Source: Elioraea sp. | GTDB taxonomy: Bacteria; Pseudomonadota; Alphaproteobacteria; Acetobacterales; Acetobacteraceae | Direction: 5' to 3' | DNA length: 64,000 nucleotides | NCBI RefSeq assembly: GCF_022842375.1 | Contig: NZ_JALHPR010000007.1 | Coordinates: 62,001-126,000, forward strand | In this document: in pieces, positions 35,876 through 43,785 of the stretch | Layout: every line of letters begins with the position of its first letter | Position numbering within the stretch: the first letter of the stretch is position 1 | The notes under the pieces: generated by a model | Told to the model about the DNA's origin: nothing | Database searches by the model: none | Seen by the model: only the letters and a program-made list of their open reading frames with translations | Position numbers and translations under genes: made by a program

Positions 35876-37147
35876 ATGACCGAGACCTATGACATCCTGC
35901 TGAAGGGCGGCCGCGTGATCGACCCGGCGCAGGGCCTCGACGGCGCCTTCGACGTCGCGGTGAAGGGCGGGCGGATCGCCGCCGTCGCGCCCGGCATCAT
36001 GCCAGCCGCCGCGCGCGAGGTGATCGACGTTGCGGGCCGCATCGTGCTGCCGGGCCTGATCGACACGCATGGCCACGTGTTCCAGTACGTCACAGGCCGC
36101 TTCGGCCTGCCGCCCGACATGGTCGGCGTGAACTCGGCGACCACCGCGGTGATCGACCAGGGTGGAGCGTCGTGCATGACCTTCCCCGCCTATCGCAACT
36201 ACATCGCCAACGCCTCGGCCACGCGCTGCTACGCCTTCATGTCGGCCTATGTCGTCGGCGGGCTCGAGGGGCACTACTACCCCTCCCTCTATAGCCCCGA
36301 GCAGGTGGACGTGGGTGCAACCGTGAAGGCGGCGCTCGCCAATGCCGACCTTGTGCGCGGCATCAAGGCGCATGCCGAGATCGGCGGCTTCGCGCGCTGG
36401 GGCATCGAGGTGATGCGCATGGCAGCCGAGATCGGGCGTGAGGCCGACCTGCCCGTCTACATCCATTTCGGCCAGCTCTGGGCCCTGCCGGGCGAGGGCG
36501 GCAACAGTGTCGATCCCGATACGATCGTGCCGGAGGTGGCGGAGCTGATGCGCCCGGGCGACATCCTCGCGCATCCGTTCACCCGCCACCCGGGCGGCTT
36601 CGTCGATCGCAACGGGAAGGTGCACCCGATCATCAAGGAGGCAATGGCGCGCGGCCTCAAGATCGATGTCGGCCACGGCTCGCATTTCTCGTTCCGCGTC
36701 GCGCGCGAGGTGCTGGCCGCCGGCATCATGCCCGACACGCTCGGCGCAGACATGCACGGCTACAACACCCGCGTGCCGCCGCCGCCGGGAACGCCCGGCG
36801 AGCATCCGGATGACGAGAACCACCCCTTCGCCGGCCAGGCGCGGTTCAGCCTCGTCCACGCCATGGTCGAGATGATGGCGCTGGGGCTCACGCTCGAGCA
36901 GGTGGTGCCGATGGTGACGTCGAACGCCGCCGCCATGCTCGGCCTTTCGGGCGAGATCGGCACGCTGCGCCCTGGCGTGGAGGCCGATATCTCGGTGCTG
37001 TCGGACGAGCGCGGCCGCTGGTTACTGCGCGACAACGAGAAGAACGAGGCGACGGTCGATCGCATGCTGCGGCCGCTCTTCTGCCTCCGCGCCGGCACGC
37101 GGTATGACGCGAACGCACCGATCCTGCCACTGCCCGCTGCCGCCTGA
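35876..37147 (+). CDS. Amidohydrolase/deacetylase family metallohydrolase
   Basis: A 423-residue TIM-barrel amidohydrolase. Metal-site candidates are DTHGHVFQ (HxH), the lysine of GIKAHAEIGG (possibly carboxylated), IHFGQLW, ILAHPF and the catalytic Asp in LGADMHGYN. The N-terminal GGRVIDPAQGLDGAFDVAVKGGRIAAVAPG and C-terminal LRPGVEADISVL form the beta-sandwich. The EF_0837-type deacetylase/cyclic amidohydrolase group is the closest fit. Between a transporter and a molybdenum hydroxylase, it could open a ring made by the hydroxylase. Seven bases separate it from the hydroxylase gene. Confidence 0.88.
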   Translation: MTETYDILLKGGRVIDPAQGLDGAFDVAVKGGRIAAVAPGIMPAAAREVIDVAGRIVLPGLIDTHGHVFQYVTGRFGLPPDMVGVNSATTAVIDQGGASCMTFPAYRNYIANASATRCYAFMSAYVVGGLEGHYYPSLYSPEQVDVGATVKAALANADLVRGIKAHAEIGGFARWGIEVMRMAAEIGREADLPVYIHFGQLWALPGEGGNSVDPDTIVPEVAELMRPGDILAHPFTRHPGGFVDRNGKVHPIIKEAMARGLKIDVGHGSHFSFRVAREVLAAGIMPDTLGADMHGYNTRVPPPPGTPGEHPDDENHPFAGQARFSLVHAMVEMMALGLTLEQVVPMVTSNAAAMLGLSGEIGTLRPGVEADISVLSDERGRWLLRDNEKNEATVDRMLRPLFCLRAGTRYDANAPILPLPAAA

Positions 37148-37153
37148 CCAGCG

Positions 37154-39493
37154 ATGGCCGATGGTGGCAGCGGAAAGGGCGTCGGTGCGCGCCTGCCGCG
37201 CAAGGAGGATGATCGCTTCCTGCGCGGCAAGGGAAGGTTCGTCGCCGACATCCGCATCCCCGGGATGCGCGAGGTGGCGTTCCTGCGCGGCCCCATCGCG
37301 CACGCGCGCATCGGCGCCATCACGGTGCCGGAGGCTCATCGCGCTGCGGTGTTCACGGCGTCCGACCTCACCGATGTCGCGCCCATCCGCGCGTACTCAG
37401 GCCTGAAGGGCTTCCGCCGGTCGGACCAGCCCGTGCTCGCCACCGGCAAGGTGCGGCATGTCGGCGAGGCGGTGGCGATGATCGTCGCCGCGACCCGCGC
37501 GGAAGCCGAGGACATTGCGGGCCTGATCGACATTGCGTGGGAGCCGCTGCCCGCGCTGGTCGACATGGCGGAGGCGCGCGCAACCACCACCCGCGTGCAC
37601 GAGGAATGGCCTGACAACATCGTCCTCGAGACCTTCGTCGATGATGACCTGTCAGACATCGCTGCCACGGCCCCCATCGTCATCCGCCGCAGCCTCCGCA
37701 CCGCGCGGCAATGCATGTCGCCGATCGAAGGCCGCGGCGTGGTGGCGGAGTGGGACGGCAGGCTCGACCAGCTCGTCATGTGGTCATCGGCGCAGATGCC
37801 GCACATCACGCGCTCAGGCCTCTCCGAATGCCTCGGCCTCGACCATGGGCAGATCCGCGTGATCTCGCCCGATGTCGGCGGCGGCTTCGGCTACAAGGGA
37901 ATCCTTCTGCCGGAGGAGGTGGCACTCGGATGGCTCGCGAGGCGCATCGGCGCGCCGGTGCGGTGGATCGAGGACCGGTTCGAGCAGCTCTCGGCCAACG
38001 CCAATTGCCGCGAACACGCCTATGAGCTGACGGCCTACGCGGACGGTGAGGGAACCCTGCTCGCGCTCGACTGCGAGGCGATGGTCGATGCGGGCGCCTA
38101 CTCGTCCTACCCCTTCTCGGCGTGCCTCGAAGCCGCGCAGATCGCCTCGATCCTGCCCGGCCCCTACCGGTTCGGCCGCTATCGCTGCCGCACCTTCTCG
38201 GTCGCCACCAACAAGCCGCCGATCCTGCCCTATCGCGGCGTGGCGCGGACGGGCGTGTGTTACGCGATCGAGACGGTGATGGACGCGATCGCCGAGGCAA
38301 CGGGCATCGACATTGAAACGGTGCGGCAGCGCAATCTCGTGCGGAGCGAGGAGATGCCGTACACGAACGTGACGAACAAGGTGTTCGACAGCGGCGACTA
38401 TCCCGAGGCGCTGCGCCGTGCTGCCGCTGCGCTCGACATCCCGACACTCCGCGCGCAGCAGGCGAGCGAGACGGGACCGGTCCGCACCGGCGTTGGCCTC
38501 TCCATCTTCTGCGAGCAGGGCGCCCACGGTACGGCCGTCTATCACGGCTGGGGCATCCCGATGGTGCCGGGGCACGAGCAGGCGCAGGCGCGGCTGACGC
38601 CCGATGGCGTGCTTGAACTGCGCATCGGCGCGCACAGCCACGGCCAGGGGATGGAGACCTCGCTCGCGCAGGTGGCGCACACCATCCTCGGCATCAACCC
38701 TGCCGCCGTGCGGCTCGTGCATGGCGACACGGCGTTGACGCCGTATTCCACCGGCACCTGGGGCTCGCGGTCCGCCGTCATGTCGGGCGGGGCTGTCGCT
38801 GCCGCCTGCGAGACGCTGGCCAAGCGCATCGCCGCGATCGGCGCGCATCTGCTGCAGGCCGAGGCCGGTTCCGTGCGCGTGGAAGATGGCAGCGTGGTGG
38901 CACCGGGCGGTGCGTCCGTCACGCTCCGCGAGGTCGCGCACACCTGGTATCGCGCCCCGCAGTTGCTGCCGCGCGACGTTGACCCAGCGGGGCTTGACGT
39001 GACAGCCGGCTACAAGCCGCTCTCCGATGGCGGAACGTTCAGCTACGCGGCACACGCCTGCGCCGTGACGGTGGATACCGAGACGGGGTTCGTCACGCTT
39101 GGCCGCTACGTCATCGCAGAGGATGGCGGGGTGTGCCTGAACCCGATGATCGTCGACGGCCAGGTGCTCGGCGGCACCGCGCAGGGCATCGGCACCGCCC
39201 TCTACGAGGAGATGCCGTATGACGGAGAGGCGCAGCCGCTCGCCGCCTCGCTGGCCGACTATCTGCTGCCTGGTGCCGGCGAGATTCCGCGCATCGCGAT
39301 CGAGCATATGGAAACGCCCTCGCCGTTGACGCGGTTCGGCCAGAAGGGCATCGGCGAGAGCGGCGCGATCGGCCCGCCGGCGGCGATCGCCAATGCGGTG
39401 AACGATGCGCTGCGGCCGCTCGGCGCACGCGTCGATGCGCTGCCGATCACACCGCGCCGCATCCTCGAGGCATTGGCGCGGGCGGGACGATGA
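37154..39493 (+). CDS. Molybdenum hydroxylase large subunit (xanthine dehydrogenase family)
   Basis: A 779-residue molybdopterin-cytosine-dinucleotide-type subunit. Visible are the N-terminal RKEDDRFLRGKGRFVADI, the Moco motif VGGGFGYKG, the LPYRGVARTGVCYAIE segment, the GQGMETSLAQVAH block and the C-terminal GQKGIGESGAIGPPAAIANAV with the catalytic Glu (about residue 735). The CO dehydrogenase active-site loop AYxCSFR is absent, so this is not CODH; it more likely hydroxylates a heterocycle or aldehyde. Gene order is large-medium-small with overlapping starts. It acts with the FAD and 2Fe-2S subunits downstream. Confidence 0.92.
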   Translation: MADGGSGKGVGARLPRKEDDRFLRGKGRFVADIRIPGMREVAFLRGPIAHARIGAITVPEAHRAAVFTASDLTDVAPIRAYSGLKGFRRSDQPVLATGKVRHVGEAVAMIVAATRAEAEDIAGLIDIAWEPLPALVDMAEARATTTRVHEEWPDNIVLETFVDDDLSDIAATAPIVIRRSLRTARQCMSPIEGRGVVAEWDGRLDQLVMWSSAQMPHITRSGLSECLGLDHGQIRVISPDVGGGFGYKGILLPEEVALGWLARRIGAPVRWIEDRFEQLSANANCREHAYELTAYADGEGTLLALDCEAMVDAGAYSSYPFSACLEAAQIASILPGPYRFGRYRCRTFSVATNKPPILPYRGVARTGVCYAIETVMDAIAEATGIDIETVRQRNLVRSEEMPYTNVTNKVFDSGDYPEALRRAAAALDIPTLRAQQASETGPVRTGVGLSIFCEQGAHGTAVYHGWGIPMVPGHEQAQARLTPDGVLELRIGAHSHGQGMETSLAQVAHTILGINPAAVRLVHGDTALTPYSTGTWGSRSAVMSGGAVAAACETLAKRIAAIGAHLLQAEAGSVRVEDGSVVAPGGASVTLREVAHTWYRAPQLLPRDVDPAGLDVTAGYKPLSDGGTFSYAAHACAVTVDTETGFVTLGRYVIAEDGGVCLNPMIVDGQVLGGTAQGIGTALYEEMPYDGEAQPLAASLADYLLPGAGEIPRIAIEHMETPSPLTRFGQKGIGESGAIGPPAAIANAVNDALRPLGARVDALPITPRRILEALARAGR

Positions 39494-40269
39494 AGGCAGC
39501 GGCTTTCGACCTCGTTCGCCCCCGCACCGTTGCCGATGCGCTCGCCGCCCTCGCCGACGGCGCGCGGCCTCTGGCGGGGGGCCAGTCGCTCGGGCCCATG
39601 CTGAACTTCCGCCTCGCCACGCCCGAGCGCCTTGCCGATATCCGCACCCTCGCCGCGTTGCGTGCGCACGCCGAAACGGACGACACCATCACCTGGGGTG
39701 CGGCCGTGACGCATGCCGAGGTGGAGGATGGCCGCGTGCCTGACCCGACGGGGGGAACGCTGCGCGCCATCGCCGGCCACATCGCCTATCGCGCCGTGCG
39801 CAACCGCGGCACCGTCGGCGGCAGCCTCGCACACGCTGACCCTGCGGCGGACTGGATCAGCGCGCTCACCGCCCTCGGCGGCAGCGTGCGTATCGCGGGG
39901 CCGGAGGGCGAGCGCGAGGAGGCGCTGACGGGCTGGATGTCGGGCGCGTTCGCCACGCAACTGGCCGAGGGCGAGTTGCTCCTCTCTGTCACCATCCCAC
40001 GGCCCAGGCCGGGCGCGCGGCTCGCCTACCGCAAGCTCTGCCGGAAGGAGGGCGAGTTCGCGATGGCGATCGCCGCCGTGCTGGATGACCCAGCGCGCGC
40101 GATCCGCCGCGTCGTGGTCGGGGCGACCGATGGCGCGCCCATCATCGCCGAGGGCGCCGATGCCGGCCCTCGCGCTCATGCCGCGATCGATGCGTGGCCA
40201 GGCGAAGCATGGAAGGCACGGCTGCTGCACGTTTCACTCGATCGCGCGCTCGGGGACATCGCCGCATGA
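39490..40269 (+). CDS. Molybdenum hydroxylase FAD-binding (medium) subunit
   Basis: A 259-residue CoxM-type FAD subunit. The start MKAAAFDLVRPRTVADALAALADGARPLAGGQSLGPMLNFRLATPERLADI carries the first FAD motif (AGGQSL), and RAVRNRGTVGGSLAHADPAADW carries the second (TVGGSLAHADP). It relays electrons from the Fe-S subunit to the external acceptor. The ATG overlaps the large-subunit stop by four bases, and the small-subunit ATG overlaps its own stop by four bases, so the three are translated together. Confidence 0.93.
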   Translation: MKAAAFDLVRPRTVADALAALADGARPLAGGQSLGPMLNFRLATPERLADIRTLAALRAHAETDDTITWGAAVTHAEVEDGRVPDPTGGTLRAIAGHIAYRAVRNRGTVGGSLAHADPAADWISALTALGGSVRIAGPEGEREEALTGWMSGAFATQLAEGELLLSVTIPRPRPGARLAYRKLCRKEGEFAMAIAAVLDDPARAIRRVVVGATDGAPIIAEGADAGPRAHAAIDAWPGEAWKARLLHVSLDRALGDIAA

Positions 40270-40727
40270 CCACGCTCACCGTGAACGGCATCGAAACGAC
40301 GCTCGACGTGCCGCCCCGCACCCATCTCGCCGATGCCCTGCGCGAGACGCTCGGCCTCACGGGCACGCATCTCGGCTGCGAGCATGGCGTGTGCGGTGCC
40401 TGCACGGTCGAGCTCGATGGCTCGCCCGCGCGTGCCTGCATCGCCTTCGCCGCTGCGTGCGCCGGAGCCGTGGTACGCACCATCGAAGGCTTCGAGTACG
40501 ATTCTGTGATGGCAGAGCTTCGCGCGGCCTTCACGGCACACCACGCGCTGCAATGCGGCTACTGCACGCCCGGCATGCTGATCACCGCGCGCGACATCGT
40601 GCTGCGCATTCCGGGGGCTGACGAAGCGCGGGTGCGGCGAGAGCTCGCCGGCAATCTCTGCCGCTGCACCGGCTACCAGGGCATCGTCGATGCCATCCTC
40701 GCCGTGCTTGCGGCGCGGCGCGGCTAG
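40266..40727 (+). CDS. Molybdenum hydroxylase 2Fe-2S (small) subunit
   Basis: A 153-residue CoxS-type iron-sulfur subunit with both 2Fe-2S sites: the ferredoxin-like cysteines in LGCEHGVCGACTVELDG with a downstream Cys (ARACIAF), and the helical-domain cluster in CGYCTPGMLI and CRCTGYQGI. It passes electrons from molybdopterin to FAD. The ATG at 40266 gives the usual MTTLTVNGIETTLDVPP start. Its stop overlaps the convergent phosphoribosyltransferase gene by four bases, ending the long plus-strand run that began at 33088. Confidence 0.95.
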   Translation: MTTLTVNGIETTLDVPPRTHLADALRETLGLTGTHLGCEHGVCGACTVELDGSPARACIAFAAACAGAVVRTIEGFEYDSVMAELRAAFTAHHALQCGYCTPGMLITARDIVLRIPGADEARVRRELAGNLCRCTGYQGIVDAILAVLAARRG

Positions 40728-41404
40728 GTTCGCTCGACAGGCCGCCAGCCGTCGGTATCGCGGCGGAACATCGGCGTCGCGAAGCCGGCGACCACGGCGA
40801 CACCCGCCATCCGCTCCCGCCACCGGTCACCTTGCGCCATCGCAACCGCGACACCGACGGCGGGGAAGCCCGCTCGCGCGAGGAGCCTGAGCGCGGCAGC
40901 AGCAGAGATGCCCGTCGAGACAACGTCATCGACCACCAGCACGCGGCGGCCCGCGAGCCGGCCGAGCACGCGCGGGTCGAGCCAGAGGCGCTTGCCGGCA
41001 TCGGGACTTGTGGAGGACGCGATGGGTTCGGCCAACGCCTCGTCGTACCAGAGCTTGCGGGAGTAGCCGAGCGCCACCCAGTTCGGAAACCCCAGCCGCT
41101 CCGCAGCCCCGCGCGCGAACACGTGGCCGAGCGTCGGCAGCCCAACCACCACCTCGGGCGCGAGCGCGCGGGCTGCGCCGACCAGGAAGCCGGTCAACGC
41201 ATGCTCGACCGTGAAGGAGGCCTGCGTCGAGATCAGGGAGGCGACGGCGCGGGAAGGGTCGTCGGCCACGGGGCGAAGCGGCTGCAGCAGCCAGCGCCCA
41301 TCGGGCAGCCGCGTCGATACGCGATCGGCGTAGGGCGCCGTCACGTGCGGCGCGGCGGCGAGGTCCTGCCAGAACACGTCGGGGAGGGGGGATGGCGCGG
41401 GCAT
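40724..41404 (-). CDS. Phosphoribosyltransferase family protein
   Basis: A 226-residue type I phosphoribosyltransferase. The 13-residue PRPP site is clear (RVLVVDDVVSTG), preceded by a hood region with PEVVVGLPTLGHVFARGAAERLGFPNWVALGYSRKLWYDE. It transfers a base to PRPP or the reverse, or is a regulatory relative; the acceptor is unknown. The K-L-W-Y-D-E insert is not from pyrE, apt or hpt as I know them. It stands alone on the minus strand inside the nitrogen-compound region, convergent with the hydroxylase genes and divergent from the D-aminopeptidase gene, so a nucleobase-salvage role is plausible. Confidence 0.85.
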   Translation of the reverse strand: MPAPSPLPDVFWQDLAAAPHVTAPYADRVSTRLPDGRWLLQPLRPVADDPSRAVASLISTQASFTVEHALTGFLVGAARALAPEVVVGLPTLGHVFARGAAERLGFPNWVALGYSRKLWYDEALAEPIASSTSPDAGKRLWLDPRVLGRLAGRRVLVVDDVVSTGISAAAALRLLARAGFPAVGVAVAMAQGDRWRERMAGVAVVAGFATPMFRRDTDGWRPVERT

Positions 41405-41484
41405 CACGCACAGTCTATCCGCCGGCTGGTGCGGGCAACAGGGCAGCCATTCCAGTTCCGGCGTAATCGGGCAACACTGGGCGC

Positions 41485-43044
41485 ATGATACAGGGCCTCA
41501 CCCAGCGACTCGATTCGCTCCTCGCCGACCTGCCGCGCGCCTATCCGGGGCCTGGCGGGGCCATCGCCATCCTGCGCGAGGGCGAGGTGCTCGCCTGCCA
41601 CGCCTGGGGTTATGCGAACGCGGAGCAGCGCATCCCCTTCACGCCGCGCACGCTGTTCCGCATGTGCTCGATCACCAAGCAGTTCACGTGCGGCGTGGTG
41701 CTCGAAGCGTTCGGCGAACCGGAGGCGCTCGATGCCGCCGTGCGTGCGCGGCTTCCCCTGCTGGGCGATGCCGCACCGCCCGCACGGCTGCTCTGCCACA
41801 ACCAGTCGGGCCTGCGTGACTACTGGGCGGTGGCGATGCTGCATGGCTCTCCCGTCGAGGCGCCGTTCGGCGACCATGAGAGCGCGCGGGTGATCGCCGG
41901 CACGCACACGCTGCATTTCGCACCTGGCACGCGCGCCTCCTACGTGAACCAGAATTTCCGCCTGCTGTCGGATGCGGCGGAGGAGGTCTCCGGCCGCAGC
42001 TTCGCCGAATTGCTGCGCACGCTGATCTTCGATCGCGTGGGCATGGACACCGCCTTCCTCGCCGCCGACACGCGCGCGATGCCCGATGGCACGGAGGGCT
42101 ACGAAGGCACCGTGGCATCGGGCTTCCGCGCGGCCGAGAACCGCATCGTCTGGACCGGCGATGCCGGGATCGGCGCCTCGCTCGATGACATGATCGCGTG
42201 GGAGAAGCACATCGACGCGACACGCGATGATGCCGCATCGCTGCATGCGCGGCTCGCCGCCCCCGTCACCTTCGCCTGCGGCACGCCGGCGCGCTACGGC
42301 TTCGGACTCGCACGCCGCAACGAACTCGGCCATGCGGTGATCGGCCATGGCGGCGCGCTGCGCGGCTGGCGAAGCCACCGCTTCTACGCTCCCACTGAGC
42401 GCATCTCCGTCGTTGCGATGCTGAACCACCTGTCGGATGCCACCGCTGCGGCGACCGATGCCTTCGCCGCCGTGCTCGGCATCGCGAAGCCGAAGCCCGA
42501 TACGACGCTCGCACCTCCCCCCTGGCTCGGCACCTATGTCGAACCCGAAACGGGGCTTTCCGCGCGCATCGATGCGCCGTGGCCGGGTCAGCTGCGCCTC
42601 CGCTACGGCCAGGCGGCGGAGCGGCTGGACCTCGCGGCCGATGGCTCCGCGGCAGGCGGCGGCACGCGGCTTCGTCCCGGCAACGGAACGCTCCTGATGG
42701 AGCGTGCGGCCGACAACCAGGTGACGCATCTCGCCCGCTGCATTGGCGAGGCGACACCCGACATCGCCGGCCGCTATCGCTGCGCGGAGCTCGCCGCCGA
42801 GCTCATGATCGCCGATGCGGGCGGCGCCCTCTACGGCGCGTTCCAGGGCTTCCTCGGTGCTGGGCGGATGGAACTGCTCGAACCCATCGGCCCTGACCTC
42901 TGGACGCTGCCCTGCCCCCGCGCGCTCGACCACACACCGCCGGGGGACTGGACGCTCGCGATTCAGCGTGAAGGCGGGCGCATCACGGGCATCACCGTCG
43001 GCTGCTGGCTCGCGCGTGGCCTGCCCTATGCGCGCATCGGTTAG
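41485..43044 (+). CDS. dap: D-aminopeptidase (penicillin-recognising serine hydrolase)
   Basis: A 519-residue protein matching the layout and length of Ochrobactrum D-aminopeptidase: an N-terminal penicillin-binding-type catalytic domain and two C-terminal beta-barrel domains. Active-site elements are Ser62-x-x-Lys65 (CSITKQ), Tyr153-x-Asn155 (YVNQN) and His288-Gly-Gly (VIGHGG). There is no signal peptide, so it is cytoplasmic. The family releases N-terminal D-amino acids from peptides and amides. It lies just upstream of a GntR gene and near an Opp-type peptide importer, fitting use of D-amino-acid peptides as nitrogen sources. Gene start is the ATG at 41485. Confidence 0.85.
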   Translation: MIQGLTQRLDSLLADLPRAYPGPGGAIAILREGEVLACHAWGYANAEQRIPFTPRTLFRMCSITKQFTCGVVLEAFGEPEALDAAVRARLPLLGDAAPPARLLCHNQSGLRDYWAVAMLHGSPVEAPFGDHESARVIAGTHTLHFAPGTRASYVNQNFRLLSDAAEEVSGRSFAELLRTLIFDRVGMDTAFLAADTRAMPDGTEGYEGTVASGFRAAENRIVWTGDAGIGASLDDMIAWEKHIDATRDDAASLHARLAAPVTFACGTPARYGFGLARRNELGHAVIGHGGALRGWRSHRFYAPTERISVVAMLNHLSDATAAATDAFAAVLGIAKPKPDTTLAPPPWLGTYVEPETGLSARIDAPWPGQLRLRYGQAAERLDLAADGSAAGGGTRLRPGNGTLLMERAADNQVTHLARCIGEATPDIAGRYRCAELAAELMIADAGGALYGAFQGFLGAGRMELLEPIGPDLWTLPCPRALDHTPPGDWTLAIQREGGRITGITVGCWLARGLPYARIG

Positions 43045-43071
43045 CCCTGGCCCGTGTTGGGGCGAGCGACC

Positions 43072-43785
43072 ATGATCAGGCGCATGGAAACGCCTGGGGC
43101 GAGCATCGCGGCGAATGCGCCGCGGCGCGAGGAGACGCAGCTCGCGCGGCTGGCACGGTCGATCGCCGAGGCGATCGTCGATGGCAGGCTCGCACCTGGC
43201 GAGCGGCTTGACGAGGCAGGGCTTGCCGCGCGCTACGGCGTGTCGCGTACCCCCGTGCGCGAGGCGCTGCGTAACCTCGCCGCCTCGGGCCTTGTCGAGC
43301 ATCGGCCGCATCGGGGCGCTGTCGTTGCACTGCCCGACCCACCACGGCTGCGCGGCATGTTCGAACTGATGACCGAGCTCGAGGCGACCGCCGCACGATT
43401 CGCCGCGCTGCGGATGGACCCGCACGAACGCCGCGCACTTGCAGCACTGCATGAGGAGGCAGCGGCGATCATGCGCGGCGGCGATGCGGCAGCGTATGAG
43501 GCCGTGAACCTCCGCTTCCACCACGCGATCTTCTCGGGCAGCCACAATCCCTTCCTCGAGGAAACCACGCAGGCGATGCGCGTGCGCATCCGCCCCTTCA
43601 GCCGCGGGCAGTTCAACCTCGAGGGAAGGCTGATGCTGAGCCACGTCGAGCATGGCGAGATCGTCACCGCCATCGCGCAAGGAGACGCCGCAAGCGCGGA
43701 AGCCGCCATGCGCACCCATGTCGGGCGCATCGCCGAGGCCGCCGCGGGCTACCTCGCCGCGACGCCAGCGATGGAGGCGCGGTAG
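43072..43785 (+). CDS. GntR family regulator (FCD ligand domain)
   Basis: A 237-residue FadR-type GntR regulator. The winged helix spans about residues 25-90 (SIAEAIVDGRLAPGERLDEAGLAARYGVSRTPVREALRNLAASGLVEHRPHRGAVV), followed by an all-helical FCD domain with the usual metal-site residues (NLRFHHAIFSGSHNP and a late His). FCD proteins bind small carboxylates. The ATG at 43072 is used; one at 43084 is also possible. Its likely target is the atzF-opp divergent region, which carries two overlapping palindromes. Its 3' end overlaps atzF by 37 bases. Confidence 0.9.
   Translation: MIRRMETPGASIAANAPRREETQLARLARSIAEAIVDGRLAPGERLDEAGLAARYGVSRTPVREALRNLAASGLVEHRPHRGAVVALPDPPRLRGMFELMTELEATAARFAALRMDPHERRALAALHEEAAAIMRGGDAAAYEAVNLRFHHAIFSGSHNPFLEETTQAMRVRIRPFSRGQFNLEGRLMLSHVEHGEIVTAIAQGDAASAEAAMRTHVGRIAEAAAGYLAATPAMEAR

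Noticed and set aside
37154-40727. Aerobic carbon monoxide dehydrogenase (coxMSL)
   Set aside because: The AYxCSFR active-site loop of CoxL is absent and the gene order is L-M-S, so it was left as a general molybdenum hydroxylase.
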